Shown: one piece after another, positions 8,293-14,548 of the stretch
How positions within the stretch are numbered: position 1 is the stretch's first letter
Layout: each line of letters opens with the position of its first letter
Assembly (NCBI GenBank): GCA_013002625.1
Contig: JABDJE010000048.1
Span: 1-14,548, forward strand
DNA: 14,548 nt
From: Saprospiraceae bacterium
GTDB lineage: Bacteria; Bacteroidota; Bacteroidia; Chitinophagales; Saprospiraceae
Direction of reading: 5' to 3'
Translations under genes and position numbers: made by a program
The notes under the pieces: model-generated
Told to the model about the DNA's origin: nothing
The model's input: the letters and a program-made list of their open reading frames with translations, nothing else
Databases searched by the model: none

Positions 8293-9061
8293 GTGAGGAA
8301 CTAACCCTTTCCAGGAAATTAGTTAGAATTTCATTGAATTCTTGCGGGCGTTCCATCATTGGAGCATGCCCGCATTTATCAATGAACTCTAGTTGTGAAT
8401 CTGGTAAGAGTTCATGGAATTTCTCTGCAACAAAAGGTGGCGTAACATTGTCTTGATTTCCCCATACCAATAGGGTAGGCGCAGTAATTTGGTGAATTTC
8501 ATCCGCGAGATTATTGCGCACCGCCGACTTTGCTGTAATAACAATTCTGATGCCCTTAGATCTATCGTTAACAATATCATATACCTCATCAACCAATTCC
8601 TTCGTAGCTGTCTTAGGATCAAAAAATGTTGATTCCGATTTCTTTTTAATGAAATCATAATCACCACGCTTGGGAAATGTCTTTCCCATTGCGCTTTCGA
8701 ACAAGCCAGAGCTTCCCGTCAGTATGAGAGAATTAATTTTTTCAGGTCGCTTTAAAGCATAGAGCTGACCAATATGGCCTCCTAAAGAATTGCCTAAAAC
8801 ATTTACAGTTTCGTATCCTTTGTGATCAATAAAAGATTCAACATAAGAAACAAGCCCTTTAATGCCTAACTGTTTCATAGGCATTTCCATTATGGGCAAC
8901 ATTGGAATAACTACATTATAAGAAGACTTAAATCCCTCTACAATAAATCTGAAATTACTGAGTGCGCCAAACAAACCGTGAAGCAATATCAGGACATTAT
9001 CTCCACCTTTACTTTCCAAATATGTAAATCCCGACTCTTTAATTAAATCATCTTCTGTCAT
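8279..9061 (-). CDS. Alpha/beta-fold hydrolase
   Basis: This 260-residue cytoplasmic hydrolase has a complete catalytic triad by motif: nucleophile S92 in the elbow G-N-S-L-G-G (90-95), acid D204 in W-G-N-Q-D-N-V-T-P-P and H232 in C-G-H-A-P-M-M-E-R-P. The oxyanion H-G is in L-L-H-G-L-F-G-A (26-33). The loop that in most relatives reads D-x-x-G-x-G-x-S is replaced by P-M-L-P-I-M-E-M-P (53-61), which I recall from other Bacteroidota members. There is no signal peptide. It overlaps the upstream heme A synthase gene by 14 bases (9048-9061), so the two are probably one transcript with coupled translation. At its 3' end it runs 14 bases into the convergent M1 peptidase gene. The substrate cannot be read; an esterase or C-C hydrolase role is possible. 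Confidence 0.9.
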   Translation of the reverse strand: MTEDDLIKESGFTYLESKGGDNVLILLHGLFGALSNFRFIVEGFKSSYNVVIPMLPIMEMPMKQLGIKGLVSYVESFIDHKGYETVNVLGNSLGGHIGQLYALKRPEKINSLILTGSSGLFESAMGKTFPKRGDYDFIKKKSESTFFDPKTATKELVDEVYDIVNDRSKGIRIVITAKSAVRNNLADEIHQITAPTLLVWGNQDNVTPPFVAEKFHELLPDSQLEFIDKCGHAPMMERPQEFNEILTNFLERVSSSPRVY

Positions 9062-10115
9062 TTACTACTTCGCTGTCTTGTTGCCTGAAGGCATAATTCA
9101 TGAACAAAATTACTGTCAATATAAAGATAGCAATAGATTGATGCATAACACCATAAAAAACAGGGATTGTTCCTTGTGAATTAACCAGTGTCAAGATCCC
9201 CAGAAGTACTTGAACGTTGAGTAATACAATCAATGCAACCGCCATAATGTGATCCCTTTTCAATAAAGGATAACGTAACATTCTAATGGATAAGTATAAG
9301 CCAAAGAAGTAAACAAAGTATCCCCAATTCCTGTGCAAGACATGGATAAGGGCAGGCATAAAGGCATTCTTATCATACTCAATTAAATTATTGATGTTCC
9401 ACGAAGCAGGGTCGAATAGTACTGGAGGTATGAAATGTCCATTCATATCTGGCCAACTTGGGTAGTACAGCGATGCCCGCATTCCGGAAACTATGGCACC
9501 AAAAAATATTTGAATCGCAATGAAGACAAAGAGGTATTTAACCGCTTTTTTGAAATAATTATTAGCATAGGGTCTTGAAGGATTAAATGCGATAAAAGTC
9601 GTCCAGAGTAAAAGACAATAAGTCAATAATGCGATTCCGAGATGCAATGATAATTTATATGCGTTCACCCAGGGCCTGTTTACCAATCCACTTGCCACCA
9701 TTATCCAACCAAAAATAGCCGCAGTCATAGCAGCTAAAATAACATAGCTCAATCTGAAGAGGATCTTCCGATCAAGCCACTTTTTGAATACGAAAAATAG
9801 AAAAGGAAAAAGGAATACAAAGCCCATCATTCTAGCCCATAACCTGTGAAAATACTCCCAGAAATATATGAACTTGAATTTTGACATAGACATGCCTTGA
9901 TTGATCTTTTCATATTGAGGTGTCGATTTGTACAAATCAAATTCTGCTTGCCATTGAGCATCATTAAAAGGAGGTAGGGTTCCGGTGACAATTTCCCACT
10001 TAGTGATTGACAATCCAGATCCAGTTATCCGCGTCACTCCGCCAATGAATATTTGAAAGAACAACATGACACATCCAATTACCAGCCAAATCTTAACTGC
10101 TTTGTTGTATTGCAT
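9048..10115 (-). CDS. ctaA: Heme A synthase (COX15/CtaA family)
   Basis: This membrane enzyme oxidises the C8 methyl of heme O to give heme A for aa3-type cytochrome oxidases. I take the ATG at 10113-10115 (355 residues) rather than the upstream TTG at 10128-10130, because the family's N-terminal pattern begins right after it and a promoter-like sequence sits just upstream. About eight hydrophobic helices are visible. Family landmarks are I-G-G-V-T-R-I-T-G-S-G-L-S-I-T-K-W (24-40), T-G-T-L-P-P (44-49) and the heme histidine candidates H90 (E-Y-F-H-R), H158 (L-H-L-G), H261 (H-R-N-W) and H325 (M-H-Q). This layout is the COX15-type found in Bacteroidota and proteobacteria. No oxidase subunits or ctaB lie in view. 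It leads a two-gene unit with the hydrolase. Confidence 0.93.
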   Translation of the reverse strand: MQYNKAVKIWLVIGCVMLFFQIFIGGVTRITGSGLSITKWEIVTGTLPPFNDAQWQAEFDLYKSTPQYEKINQGMSMSKFKFIYFWEYFHRLWARMMGFVFLFPFLFFVFKKWLDRKILFRLSYVILAAMTAAIFGWIMVASGLVNRPWVNAYKLSLHLGIALLTYCLLLWTTFIAFNPSRPYANNYFKKAVKYLFVFIAIQIFFGAIVSGMRASLYYPSWPDMNGHFIPPVLFDPASWNINNLIEYDKNAFMPALIHVLHRNWGYFVYFFGLYLSIRMLRYPLLKRDHIMAVALIVLLNVQVLLGILTLVNSQGTIPVFYGVMHQSIAIFILTVILFMNYAFRQQDSEVVNDRR

Positions 10116-10562
10116 AAAGAACAATTTCAATTCTAAATTAGAATGCTTAGATGAAAGTTTTCAATTTGATCTTATTTAGAAAGTTTTTAAACACTGTAAT
10201 TATTAATATTCTTTTATATAAAAAAAACAAGTCTTATTATTAGTCTTGTTGGTATATGTATAATTGATTTATGGAAAATGATGAATTGCTATAACCAACA
10301 TATTGATATTATATTCCACAAAGCTATCCACACCATTTATTCAATAAAATCAATCACCTTGTATTGAGCTCAACATCTTGTGGAGAACGATAAGTGTTAA
10401 AAACAATTTTAATTCGTCATGTTTATAAGCTTCATTTACAAGGAGGACAAAATATTTAAAAAAGACATATATTAAATTTTATTATATATAATCTCTTGTA
10501 GAATTAAATGTCCTTAATTTCACTGTTGATAATTCACATTTTAAATACATTTTACCAACACT
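10116..10562. other. AT-rich non-coding region, candidate replication origin
   Basis: This 447-base gap lies between divergent genes and has no plausible coding frame. It is very AT-rich; 10451-10490 contains only two G/C in 40 bases, as expected of a DNA-unwinding element. Five 9-mers are one mismatch from the DnaA-box pattern TTWTNCACA: 10270-10278 (minus, TTTTCCATA), 10312-10320 (TATTCCACA), 10324-10332 (CTATCCACA), 10379-10387 (minus, TTCTCCACA) and 10530-10538 (TAATTCACA). None is perfect. Two CCACA cores are 12 bp apart. The word CTTGT occurs four times (10245, 10358, 10377, 10495) and its complement twice (10227, 10437). A 10-bp palindrome TTGAGCTCAA is at 10364-10373. Two parS-like sites lie 4-5 kb to the left. 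Alternatively it is just a double promoter region. Confidence 0.4.
10133..10164 (-). promoter_or_regulatory. Candidate Bacteroidota promoter for ctaA
   Basis: On the minus strand, TTG (10162-10164) is followed after 21 bases by TAATTTAG (10133-10140), one mismatch from the phylum's -7 consensus TAnnTTTG. Transcription would start about 5 bases downstream of the -7 element, leaving a short leader before the ATG at 10115 and excluding the TTG at 10130. The sequence is AT-rich, so a chance match is possible. Confidence 0.35.
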
Positions 10563-11018
10563 ATGAGAGCAGTTATTCAACGTTGTATGTCTGAAGCTTC
10601 TGTGGAAGTCAATAATCAAATTACTGGCTCTATAGATAAAGGACTTGTAATCCTCCTTGGCATTGAGGACGAAGATACAGAAAGGGATATAGAATGGTTG
10701 GCCCGGAAGATTTTACAGATGCGCATATTTTCAGATGAAGAAGAAAAAATGAATCTTTCGGTTCAGGACATACAGGGTGGTGTGCTGATCATTAGTCAAT
10801 TTACCCTACACGCTTCCATCAAAAAAGGTAATCGCCCTTCCTTCATTAGGGCGGCTAAGCCAGATTACGCTGAGCGAATGTATAAGCAATTTGTAGATCA
10901 CATTAAAAGACAATATAAAATACAGGTGGCTACGGGTCAATTTGCGGCCCACATGAATGTGCGTTTTATAAATGACGGGCCCGTTACTATACTTATTGAT
11001 TCAAAAAACCCAGAGTAA
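10563..11018 (+). CDS. dtd: D-aminoacyl-tRNA deacylase
   Basis: Dtd hydrolyses D-amino acids (and glycine mischarged on tRNA-Ala) from tRNA, protecting translation. The 151-residue product is full length and starts with the typical M-R-A-V-I-Q-R. Active-site motifs are S-Q-F-T-L-H-A (78-84), G-N-R-P-S-F (89-94) and N-D-G-P-V-T (137-142), which includes the Gly-cisPro pair (139-140) that gives chiral selectivity. It is the first gene of the plus-strand run, and its TAA directly abuts the ATG of the MazG-like gene with no spacer. No clear promoter was found; the one -7-like match (TACATTTT at 10546-10553) would leave almost no leader. Confidence 0.95.
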   Translation: MRAVIQRCMSEASVEVNNQITGSIDKGLVILLGIEDEDTERDIEWLARKILQMRIFSDEEEKMNLSVQDIQGGVLIISQFTLHASIKKGNRPSFIRAAKPDYAERMYKQFVDHIKRQYKIQVATGQFAAHMNVRFINDGPVTILIDSKNPE

Positions 11019-11354
11019 ATGGAAATTAGCGCACTGCAGTCTCAAGTAGATAAATGGATAAAGACCTATGGCGTCCGTTATTTTAATGAAATGACCAATA
11101 CTGTCATCCTAATGGAAGAAGTAGGCGAATTATCGAGACTTATGGCCAGACAGTACGGCGAACAATCATTTAAGGAAGGAAAGATACCTCCAAATATCCA
11201 GGACAATATATCGGACGAACTCGGCGATATAGTATTTGTATTAACTTGCCTTGCCAATCAAATGGGAATCGACTTGGAAGAAGCCATAATAAAGAACCTT
11301 AATAAAAAGACAAGCAGAGATAAGGACAGACATATTTCAAACAAAAAACTATAG
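11019..11354 (+). CDS. MazG-like nucleotide pyrophosphohydrolase
   Basis: This small all-alpha NTP pyrophosphatase has 111 residues. The metal-binding pattern of the MazG superfamily is visible as E-E-V-G-E (33-37) and D-E-L-G-D (66-70), with E33, E34 or E37 together with E67 and D70 likely to hold magnesium. The tail N-L-N-K-K-T-S-R-D-K-D-R-H fits the C-terminal basic motif of short MazG/RS21-C6-type enzymes. It probably hydrolyses nucleoside triphosphates to monophosphates, perhaps non-canonical ones, but the substrate is unknown. It is shorter than two-domain E. coli MazG. It follows dtd with zero spacing and precedes the phosphatase by three bases. Confidence 0.88.
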   Translation: MEISALQSQVDKWIKTYGVRYFNEMTNTVILMEEVGELSRLMARQYGEQSFKEGKIPPNIQDNISDELGDIVFVLTCLANQMGIDLEEAIIKNLNKKTSRDKDRHISNKKL

Positions 11355-11357
11355 ACT

Positions 11358-12581
11358 TTGAAGCGCGAAATTGATTTACTCGAGAAACTTGAAAAAGAGC
11401 TCAGTCTGAAAGAACTTCAGATTAAAAGTCTATTGACCATAACCCAGGCCATAAACGATAATGTCTCTGCAGATGGTCTTTTTAATATGTACAGATCATT
11501 TTTGAGCTGGGAAATGGGCATTGAGAAAATGATACTCTTTATTAAAGGATCTGATAAATGGCAAAATGCTTCTTCGATCAATGTGGACAAGCAAAGAGCA
11601 AAAGTACTCATTGATGAATGCCTCAGCTATAAAAGGCTACATACAATCAAGGAAACAGACCATCCCGAGCTGAAATTATTTGATATAGTTATCCCTGTAT
11701 TTCACAAAAATAGTCCAATCGCCTATGCCCTCATTGGTGGGATTAAGGATAAGCAGGACATTTATAATAAGATTCAATTCATCACCACGATTACGAATAT
11801 TATTGCAGTGGCTATTGAAAATAAACGCCTTTTCAAAAAGCAGATCCGTCAAGAACGAATAAATAAAGAACTTGAACTTGCAAAAGAGTTTCAGGAGATG
11901 CTCATTCCAGAAAATATTCCCAGCAGTTCCAAATACGAAGTTGACACAATTTATATGCCCCACTTTAATATTGGGGGTGATTATCTTGACTTTATGCAAT
12001 TCAGTGATGACCGCTTTGCCCTTGTCATTGCAGACATTTCCGGAAAGGGTGTTGCAGCGGCTTTATTGATGTCTAACTTTCAGGCGATGTTACAAAGTCT
12101 GATCTTCCAATACCGAGATTTGGAGACGTTTGTCTTTGCTTTGAATCAAGCTGTCTATAGAATTACCAGAAGTGATAAGTTTATTACATTTTTCATAGCT
12201 GAAATAGATGTCAAACAACGAGAGATCAAATACATTAATGCAGGACACTACCCACCCATGTTATTGAACAACGGGAAAGTAGAATTATTAGAGACAGGAA
12301 GTACAGTTATAGGGGCGTTTGAAAATTTACCATTCCTGCAGGAAAGCACGGTAAAGATCAGTGAGGATGCATTGTTGTTTTGTTTTACAGACGGGTTGGT
12401 CGACTTGAGAAACCCGGAAGGAGAGTTCTATGATGAGGAAATGGTTAAAGATTTCATTCTTAAAAACCGTAACTTATCTGCCTCTAAATTCAACAAGAAA
12501 CTTATCAAGCAGCTTGAAGAATTTAAACAAACGGAAGAATACGTTGATGACATTGCGATCTTAACGACAAAAATATATTAG
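11358..12581 (+). CDS. GAF-like sensor with SpoIIE/RsbU-type PP2C phosphatase
   Basis: This 407-residue soluble protein begins at TTG, three bases after the MazG-like stop; no ATG lies near enough to replace it. Residues 1-25 are a charged coiled coil. About 25-155 look like a GAF-type sensor domain, ending in the usual A-V-A-I-E-N-K-R-L-F. A signalling helix follows (160-182, E-L-E-L-A-K-E-F-Q-E-M-L-I-P). The PP2C-like phosphatase domain (about 190-405) has the metal aspartates D208 (G-G-D-Y), D226 (A-D-I-S-G-K-G), D345 (T-D-G-L) and D397/D398 (D-D-I-A-I-L). Such proteins dephosphorylate STAS anti-sigma antagonists in partner-switching pathways. No STAS or HPK-like kinase gene is visible nearby, so its partner is unknown. 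No membrane segments are seen. Confidence 0.9.
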   Translation: MKREIDLLEKLEKELSLKELQIKSLLTITQAINDNVSADGLFNMYRSFLSWEMGIEKMILFIKGSDKWQNASSINVDKQRAKVLIDECLSYKRLHTIKETDHPELKLFDIVIPVFHKNSPIAYALIGGIKDKQDIYNKIQFITTITNIIAVAIENKRLFKKQIRQERINKELELAKEFQEMLIPENIPSSSKYEVDTIYMPHFNIGGDYLDFMQFSDDRFALVIADISGKGVAAALLMSNFQAMLQSLIFQYRDLETFVFALNQAVYRITRSDKFITFFIAEIDVKQREIKYINAGHYPPMLLNNGKVELLETGSTVIGAFENLPFLQESTVKISEDALLFCFTDGLVDLRNPEGEFYDEEMVKDFILKNRNLSASKFNKKLIKQLEEFKQTEEYVDDIAILTTKIY

Positions 12582-12586
12582 GACGA

Positions 12587-13378
12587 ATGGAAAAATCCAG
12601 AATCGGAGCCGCATTTATGGCATTATTCTTTGGTGCTTTTGGAGTACATAAATTCTACTTGAGAGATACTGGAGCAGGTATATTTTACATAGCCCTTTTA
12701 TTCTTTTCAATTAGAATATTGGGCATGCCAATATCCGGATTGTTGGGGCTTTTTGATGCCATCAGATTGTTTAGTATGAGCGAGGAGGATTTTGATGCGA
12801 AATATAATCGACCCACCAACCGAAGGCGACATCTCGAGAGGCGCAGAGAGTATAGGGGAAAGAGCACCCAAAAGAGAAGAGATATGAATATGGAGCGTAA
12901 AAAGTATCAGTACAATCGCACAACATCCAAGAACCGAGATAATCCATTCAAAAGAAGCGGTCAGAAAAAGTATAAGGATTATGACCTTGAGGGGGCACTT
13001 GAAGATTACAATAAGGCATTAGAAATTTCTCCGGACGATAAAGACATCTATTTTGACCTCGCTGTCGTATATTCATTAATGGAAGATGCCGACAAGGGGT
13101 ATGAGTGTCTTGAACGCGCGGTAAACCTTGGCTTTAAAGACACCAAACGGATTCTTGAATACGACGATTTAGCTTATCTGAGAATTCAGGAGGAATTCGA
13201 AACATTCAAAAATAATGGCTTCCAACGGACAAAAGACAAGAAAGCCTTACCTATGGAGGACCTTTTGAAGGATGATTTGTTGTTATCTCAATTGAACAAA
13301 CTTAAGGATTTGAGAAGTCGAGGCTTATTATCAGAAAAAGAGTTTGTACATGAAAAGGAAAAGTTGTTTAGAAAATAA
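12587..13378 (+). CDS. TM2 - TPR - SHOCT domain membrane protein
   Basis: The 263-residue protein combines three modules. Residues 1-62 are a TM2 domain: two hydrophobic segments with the signature G-A-F-G-V-H-K-F-Y-L (16-25) and a short turn between. Residues 75-130 form a strongly basic, Arg/Lys-rich linker likely to face the cytoplasm. Residues about 128-183 hold one or two TPR-like helices (D-L-E-G-A-L-E-D-Y-N-K-A-L-E-I-S-P-D, 133-150), followed by the D-D-L-A-Y-L-R-I-Q-E-E-F tail seen after such repeats. Residues 230-263 match a SHOCT motif (L-N-K-L-K-D-L-R-S-R-G-L-L-S-E-K-E-F). An AGGA lies just upstream of the ATG, five bases after the phosphatase stop. The function is unknown; the layout suggests a membrane-anchored scaffold, possibly for the adjacent phosphatase. 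Confidence 0.85.
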   Translation: MEKSRIGAAFMALFFGAFGVHKFYLRDTGAGIFYIALLFFSIRILGMPISGLLGLFDAIRLFSMSEEDFDAKYNRPTNRRRHLERRREYRGKSTQKRRDMNMERKKYQYNRTTSKNRDNPFKRSGQKKYKDYDLEGALEDYNKALEISPDDKDIYFDLAVVYSLMEDADKGYECLERAVNLGFKDTKRILEYDDLAYLRIQEEFETFKNNGFQRTKDKKALPMEDLLKDDLLLSQLNKLKDLRSRGLLSEKEFVHEKEKLFRK

Positions 13379-13390
13379 TTATAGATCAAA

Positions 13391-14050
13391 GTGATTGCAA
13401 AAGAATTAATCTCAAATGAAATACTACCATTGCAGCTCAATGACAATTGTGCTCAAGCAATGACGATGATGAGTATTTACAGGTTAAAAGATATGCCAGT
13501 GGTAGACGAAAACGGACTGGTAGGCATGATCTCAGAGGAAGTTGTCAGTACAACAGACCCCGAGACACTGATCGAACAAACATACATTTCTAAATCATAT
13601 GTCTATGTTCAGGAAACAGACCACATCTTTGAGGTACTGAACAGATTGGCGCAGAACAACATGACTGTTGTGCCAGTTGTAGATGATAATGAAAAATTTC
13701 TGGGTATCATTTCCCAGGAGGATTTGATTAAATTTTACGCCAACACATTTTCATTCAAAGAGCCGGGAAGTATTATTGTAATAGAAAGTACGAGGAGAGG
13801 ATATTCGCTTTCCGAAGTTGCACGTATCGTTGAACTTGAAAGTGCGACAGTTATTTCTAGCTTCGTTTCTTCTAACGAGGACTCAGAAAATATACTTCTT
13901 ACTATCAAAGTAAATCAACAGGAAATAAGTAATATTATTTCTGCATTGGAGCGCTACGACTATAATGTTAGTGCTACTTTTGTAGAAGATGAATATTCAG
14001 ATGACTTGAAGGATCGTTACGATATGTTGATGAACTACCTTAATATTTAA
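13391..14050 (+). CDS. CBS-pair protein with C-terminal ACT-like domain
   Basis: This 219-residue cytoplasmic protein starts at GTG, 12 bases after the preceding stop. Two CBS motifs form one Bateman module: about 1-55 (M-P-V-V-D-E-N-G-L-V-G-M-I-S) and about 62-118 (V-V-P-V-V-D-D-N-E-K-F-L-G-I-I-S). Such modules usually bind adenosine nucleotides. Residues about 126-200 alternate strands and helices in an ACT-like pattern (S-I-I-V-I-E-S near 127; I-L-L-T-I-K-V near 168). The tail is acidic. The gene sits directly before NAD kinase, an order common in Bacteroidota. That placement allows the idea that it senses an adenylate or NAD-related ligand, but no direct evidence shows it regulates NAD kinase. 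Confidence 0.88.
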   Translation: MIAKELISNEILPLQLNDNCAQAMTMMSIYRLKDMPVVDENGLVGMISEEVVSTTDPETLIEQTYISKSYVYVQETDHIFEVLNRLAQNNMTVVPVVDDNEKFLGIISQEDLIKFYANTFSFKEPGSIIVIESTRRGYSLSEVARIVELESATVISSFVSSNEDSENILLTIKVNQQEISNIISALERYDYNVSATFVEDEYSDDLKDRYDMLMNYLNI

Positions 14051-14090
14051 TCTGTACTATTACGGTTTTAATCCTGCACAAGATCTTAAG

Positions 14091-14548
14091 ATGAAGGTAT
14101 TTATATATGGCCAAAGTTGGAAAAATCAAGATAAGACTTATATAGATTTACTTTTTCAGAAGCTCCAAAAAGAAGACATAAGCTATAAGATTTATGAACC
14201 GTTTGCTCAACTCATGCCAGAACACATTAGCCTGTCTCTGTGTCTGAGTTCTCACAGCGAACTAAAGGAGTACAATCCAGATTATATCATTACACTGGGA
14301 GGTGACGGTACAATATTGTCCGCAGTTACAATAATTCAGGATTTGGAGACGCCTATTATGGGTATTAATCTTGGACGATTGGGTTTCCTTGCCAGTATCG
14401 AGCAGGAACGTATTGAAAATGCCATTGACCACCTTTTGTCCAAGGACTATACATTGAGTAAGCGCAGTATGTTATCGATGCAGTCAGATCCTCCTGTCTT
14501 TAAAGAAAAAAGCTATGCACTGAATGACTTTACAATACTGAAGCGTGA
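14091..14548 (+). CDS. nadK: NAD kinase (N-terminal part, cut by right edge)
   Basis: The reading frame is open from the ATG at 14091 to the edge: 152 codons plus two bases. NadK phosphorylates NAD to NADP. The diagnostic G-G-D-G-T (70-74, with catalytic D72) is followed by G-I-N-L-G-R-L-G-F-L (91-100) and A-L-N-D-F near 143; the usual family motif has N-E where this has N-D. The N-terminal Rossmann-like segment and spacing are normal for bacterial NadK of about 290 residues, so roughly half is present. It follows the CBS gene by 40 bases with no terminator-like sequence, and is probably in the same transcript. Confidence 0.94.
   Translation, partial: MKVFIYGQSWKNQDKTYIDLLFQKLQKEDISYKIYEPFAQLMPEHISLSLCLSSHSELKEYNPDYIITLGGDGTILSAVTIIQDLETPIMGINLGRLGFLASIEQERIENAIDHLLSKDYTLSKRSMLSMQSDPPVFKEKSYALNDFTILKR

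Noticed and set aside
9395..9403. parS half-site TGTTCCACG in ctaA
   Set aside because: Only the left half matches; the right half departs at most positions, and it is coding sequence.
10441..10446. Perfect Shine-Dalgarno word AGGAGG
   Set aside because: No start codon with an open frame follows at a usable distance, so it is not a ribosome site for any gene I can see.
10419..10475. 18-codon ATG frame in the ctaA-dtd gap
   Set aside because: Low-complexity, AT-driven frame with no recognisable protein features; a 7-codon frame at 10271 is likewise noise.
10526..10553. Promoter TTG-N17-TACATTTT before dtd
   Set aside because: The -7-like element ends nine bases before the ATG, leaving a leader of only a few bases.
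1201..10860. GC-skew change as evidence for an origin
   Set aside because: My hand counts (G/C 74/49 at 1201-1500, 49/67 at 6001-6300, 69/54 at 10561-10860) vary, but thrC is near neutral and gene-specific codon use can explain it. Only a genome-wide skew would decide.
1..14548. CRISPR arrays, insertion sequences, tRNA/rRNA genes, riboswitches
   Set aside because: I saw no spaced direct repeats, transposase motifs, cloverleaf or rRNA-like sequence in any intergenic part.

Overview
The window is about 14.5 kb of AT-rich, gene-dense chromosome from a Bacteroidota bacterium, most likely of the Saprospiria. Evidence for this: the surface protein cut by the left edge carries a cysteine-rich module style (an R-T-W-T-V-E-D motif, then a K-P-x-x-P-Y-C motif, a D-T-D-N-D-G-I-I-D loop and V-E-V-W-A-S-D) that I associate with Saprospiraceae secreted proteins; starts mostly lack Shine-Dalgarno sequences; and a CBS-domain gene directly precedes NAD kinase, as is common in this phylum. 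A heme A synthase points to aerobic respiration. The assignment is inference from motifs, not from a search.

Layout. 1-978 (minus): N-terminal 326 residues of a secreted modular protein. 1158-5860 (plus): complete thrABC operon (fused aspartokinase-homoserine dehydrogenase, homoserine kinase, threonine synthase), with thrB and thrC overlapping by one base. 5861-5946: a short gap holding an exact parS-type ParB site followed by a small terminator-like hairpin. 5947-8292 (plus): exported M1 (gluzincin) metallopeptidase. Its 3' end overlaps the 3' end of a convergent two-gene minus-strand unit, heme A synthase (start 10115) followed by an alpha/beta hydrolase (8279-9061). 10116-10562: a 447-base, very AT-rich non-coding region between divergent genes. 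10563 to the right edge (plus): a tight run of dtd, a MazG-like pyrophosphohydrolase, a GAF-SpoIIE/RsbU-type phosphatase, a TM2-TPR-SHOCT protein, a CBS-pair protein, and NAD kinase (cut by the right edge).

How the parts may work together. thrABC makes threonine from aspartate. The right-hand run mixes housekeeping quality control (removal of D-amino acids from tRNA, possible nucleotide clean-up), a signalling phosphatase, a small membrane scaffold-like protein, a likely ligand sensor and NADP synthesis. No partner-switching anti-sigma or antagonist gene is visible beside the phosphatase.

The most interesting signal is not a gene. There are two parS-like sites exactly 350 bp apart centre to centre: one inside thrC (5513-5528), one just after it (5863-5878). 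About 4.5 kb to the right is an AT-rich intergenic region with five imperfect DnaA-box-like 9-mers, a 40-base stretch with only two G/C, repeated CTTGT words and genes pointing away on both sides. Together these suggest the window lies close to the chromosomal origin and its ParB centromere. The parS assignment is fairly strong; the oriC assignment is a hypothesis, because no DnaA box is perfect and dnaA is not in view.
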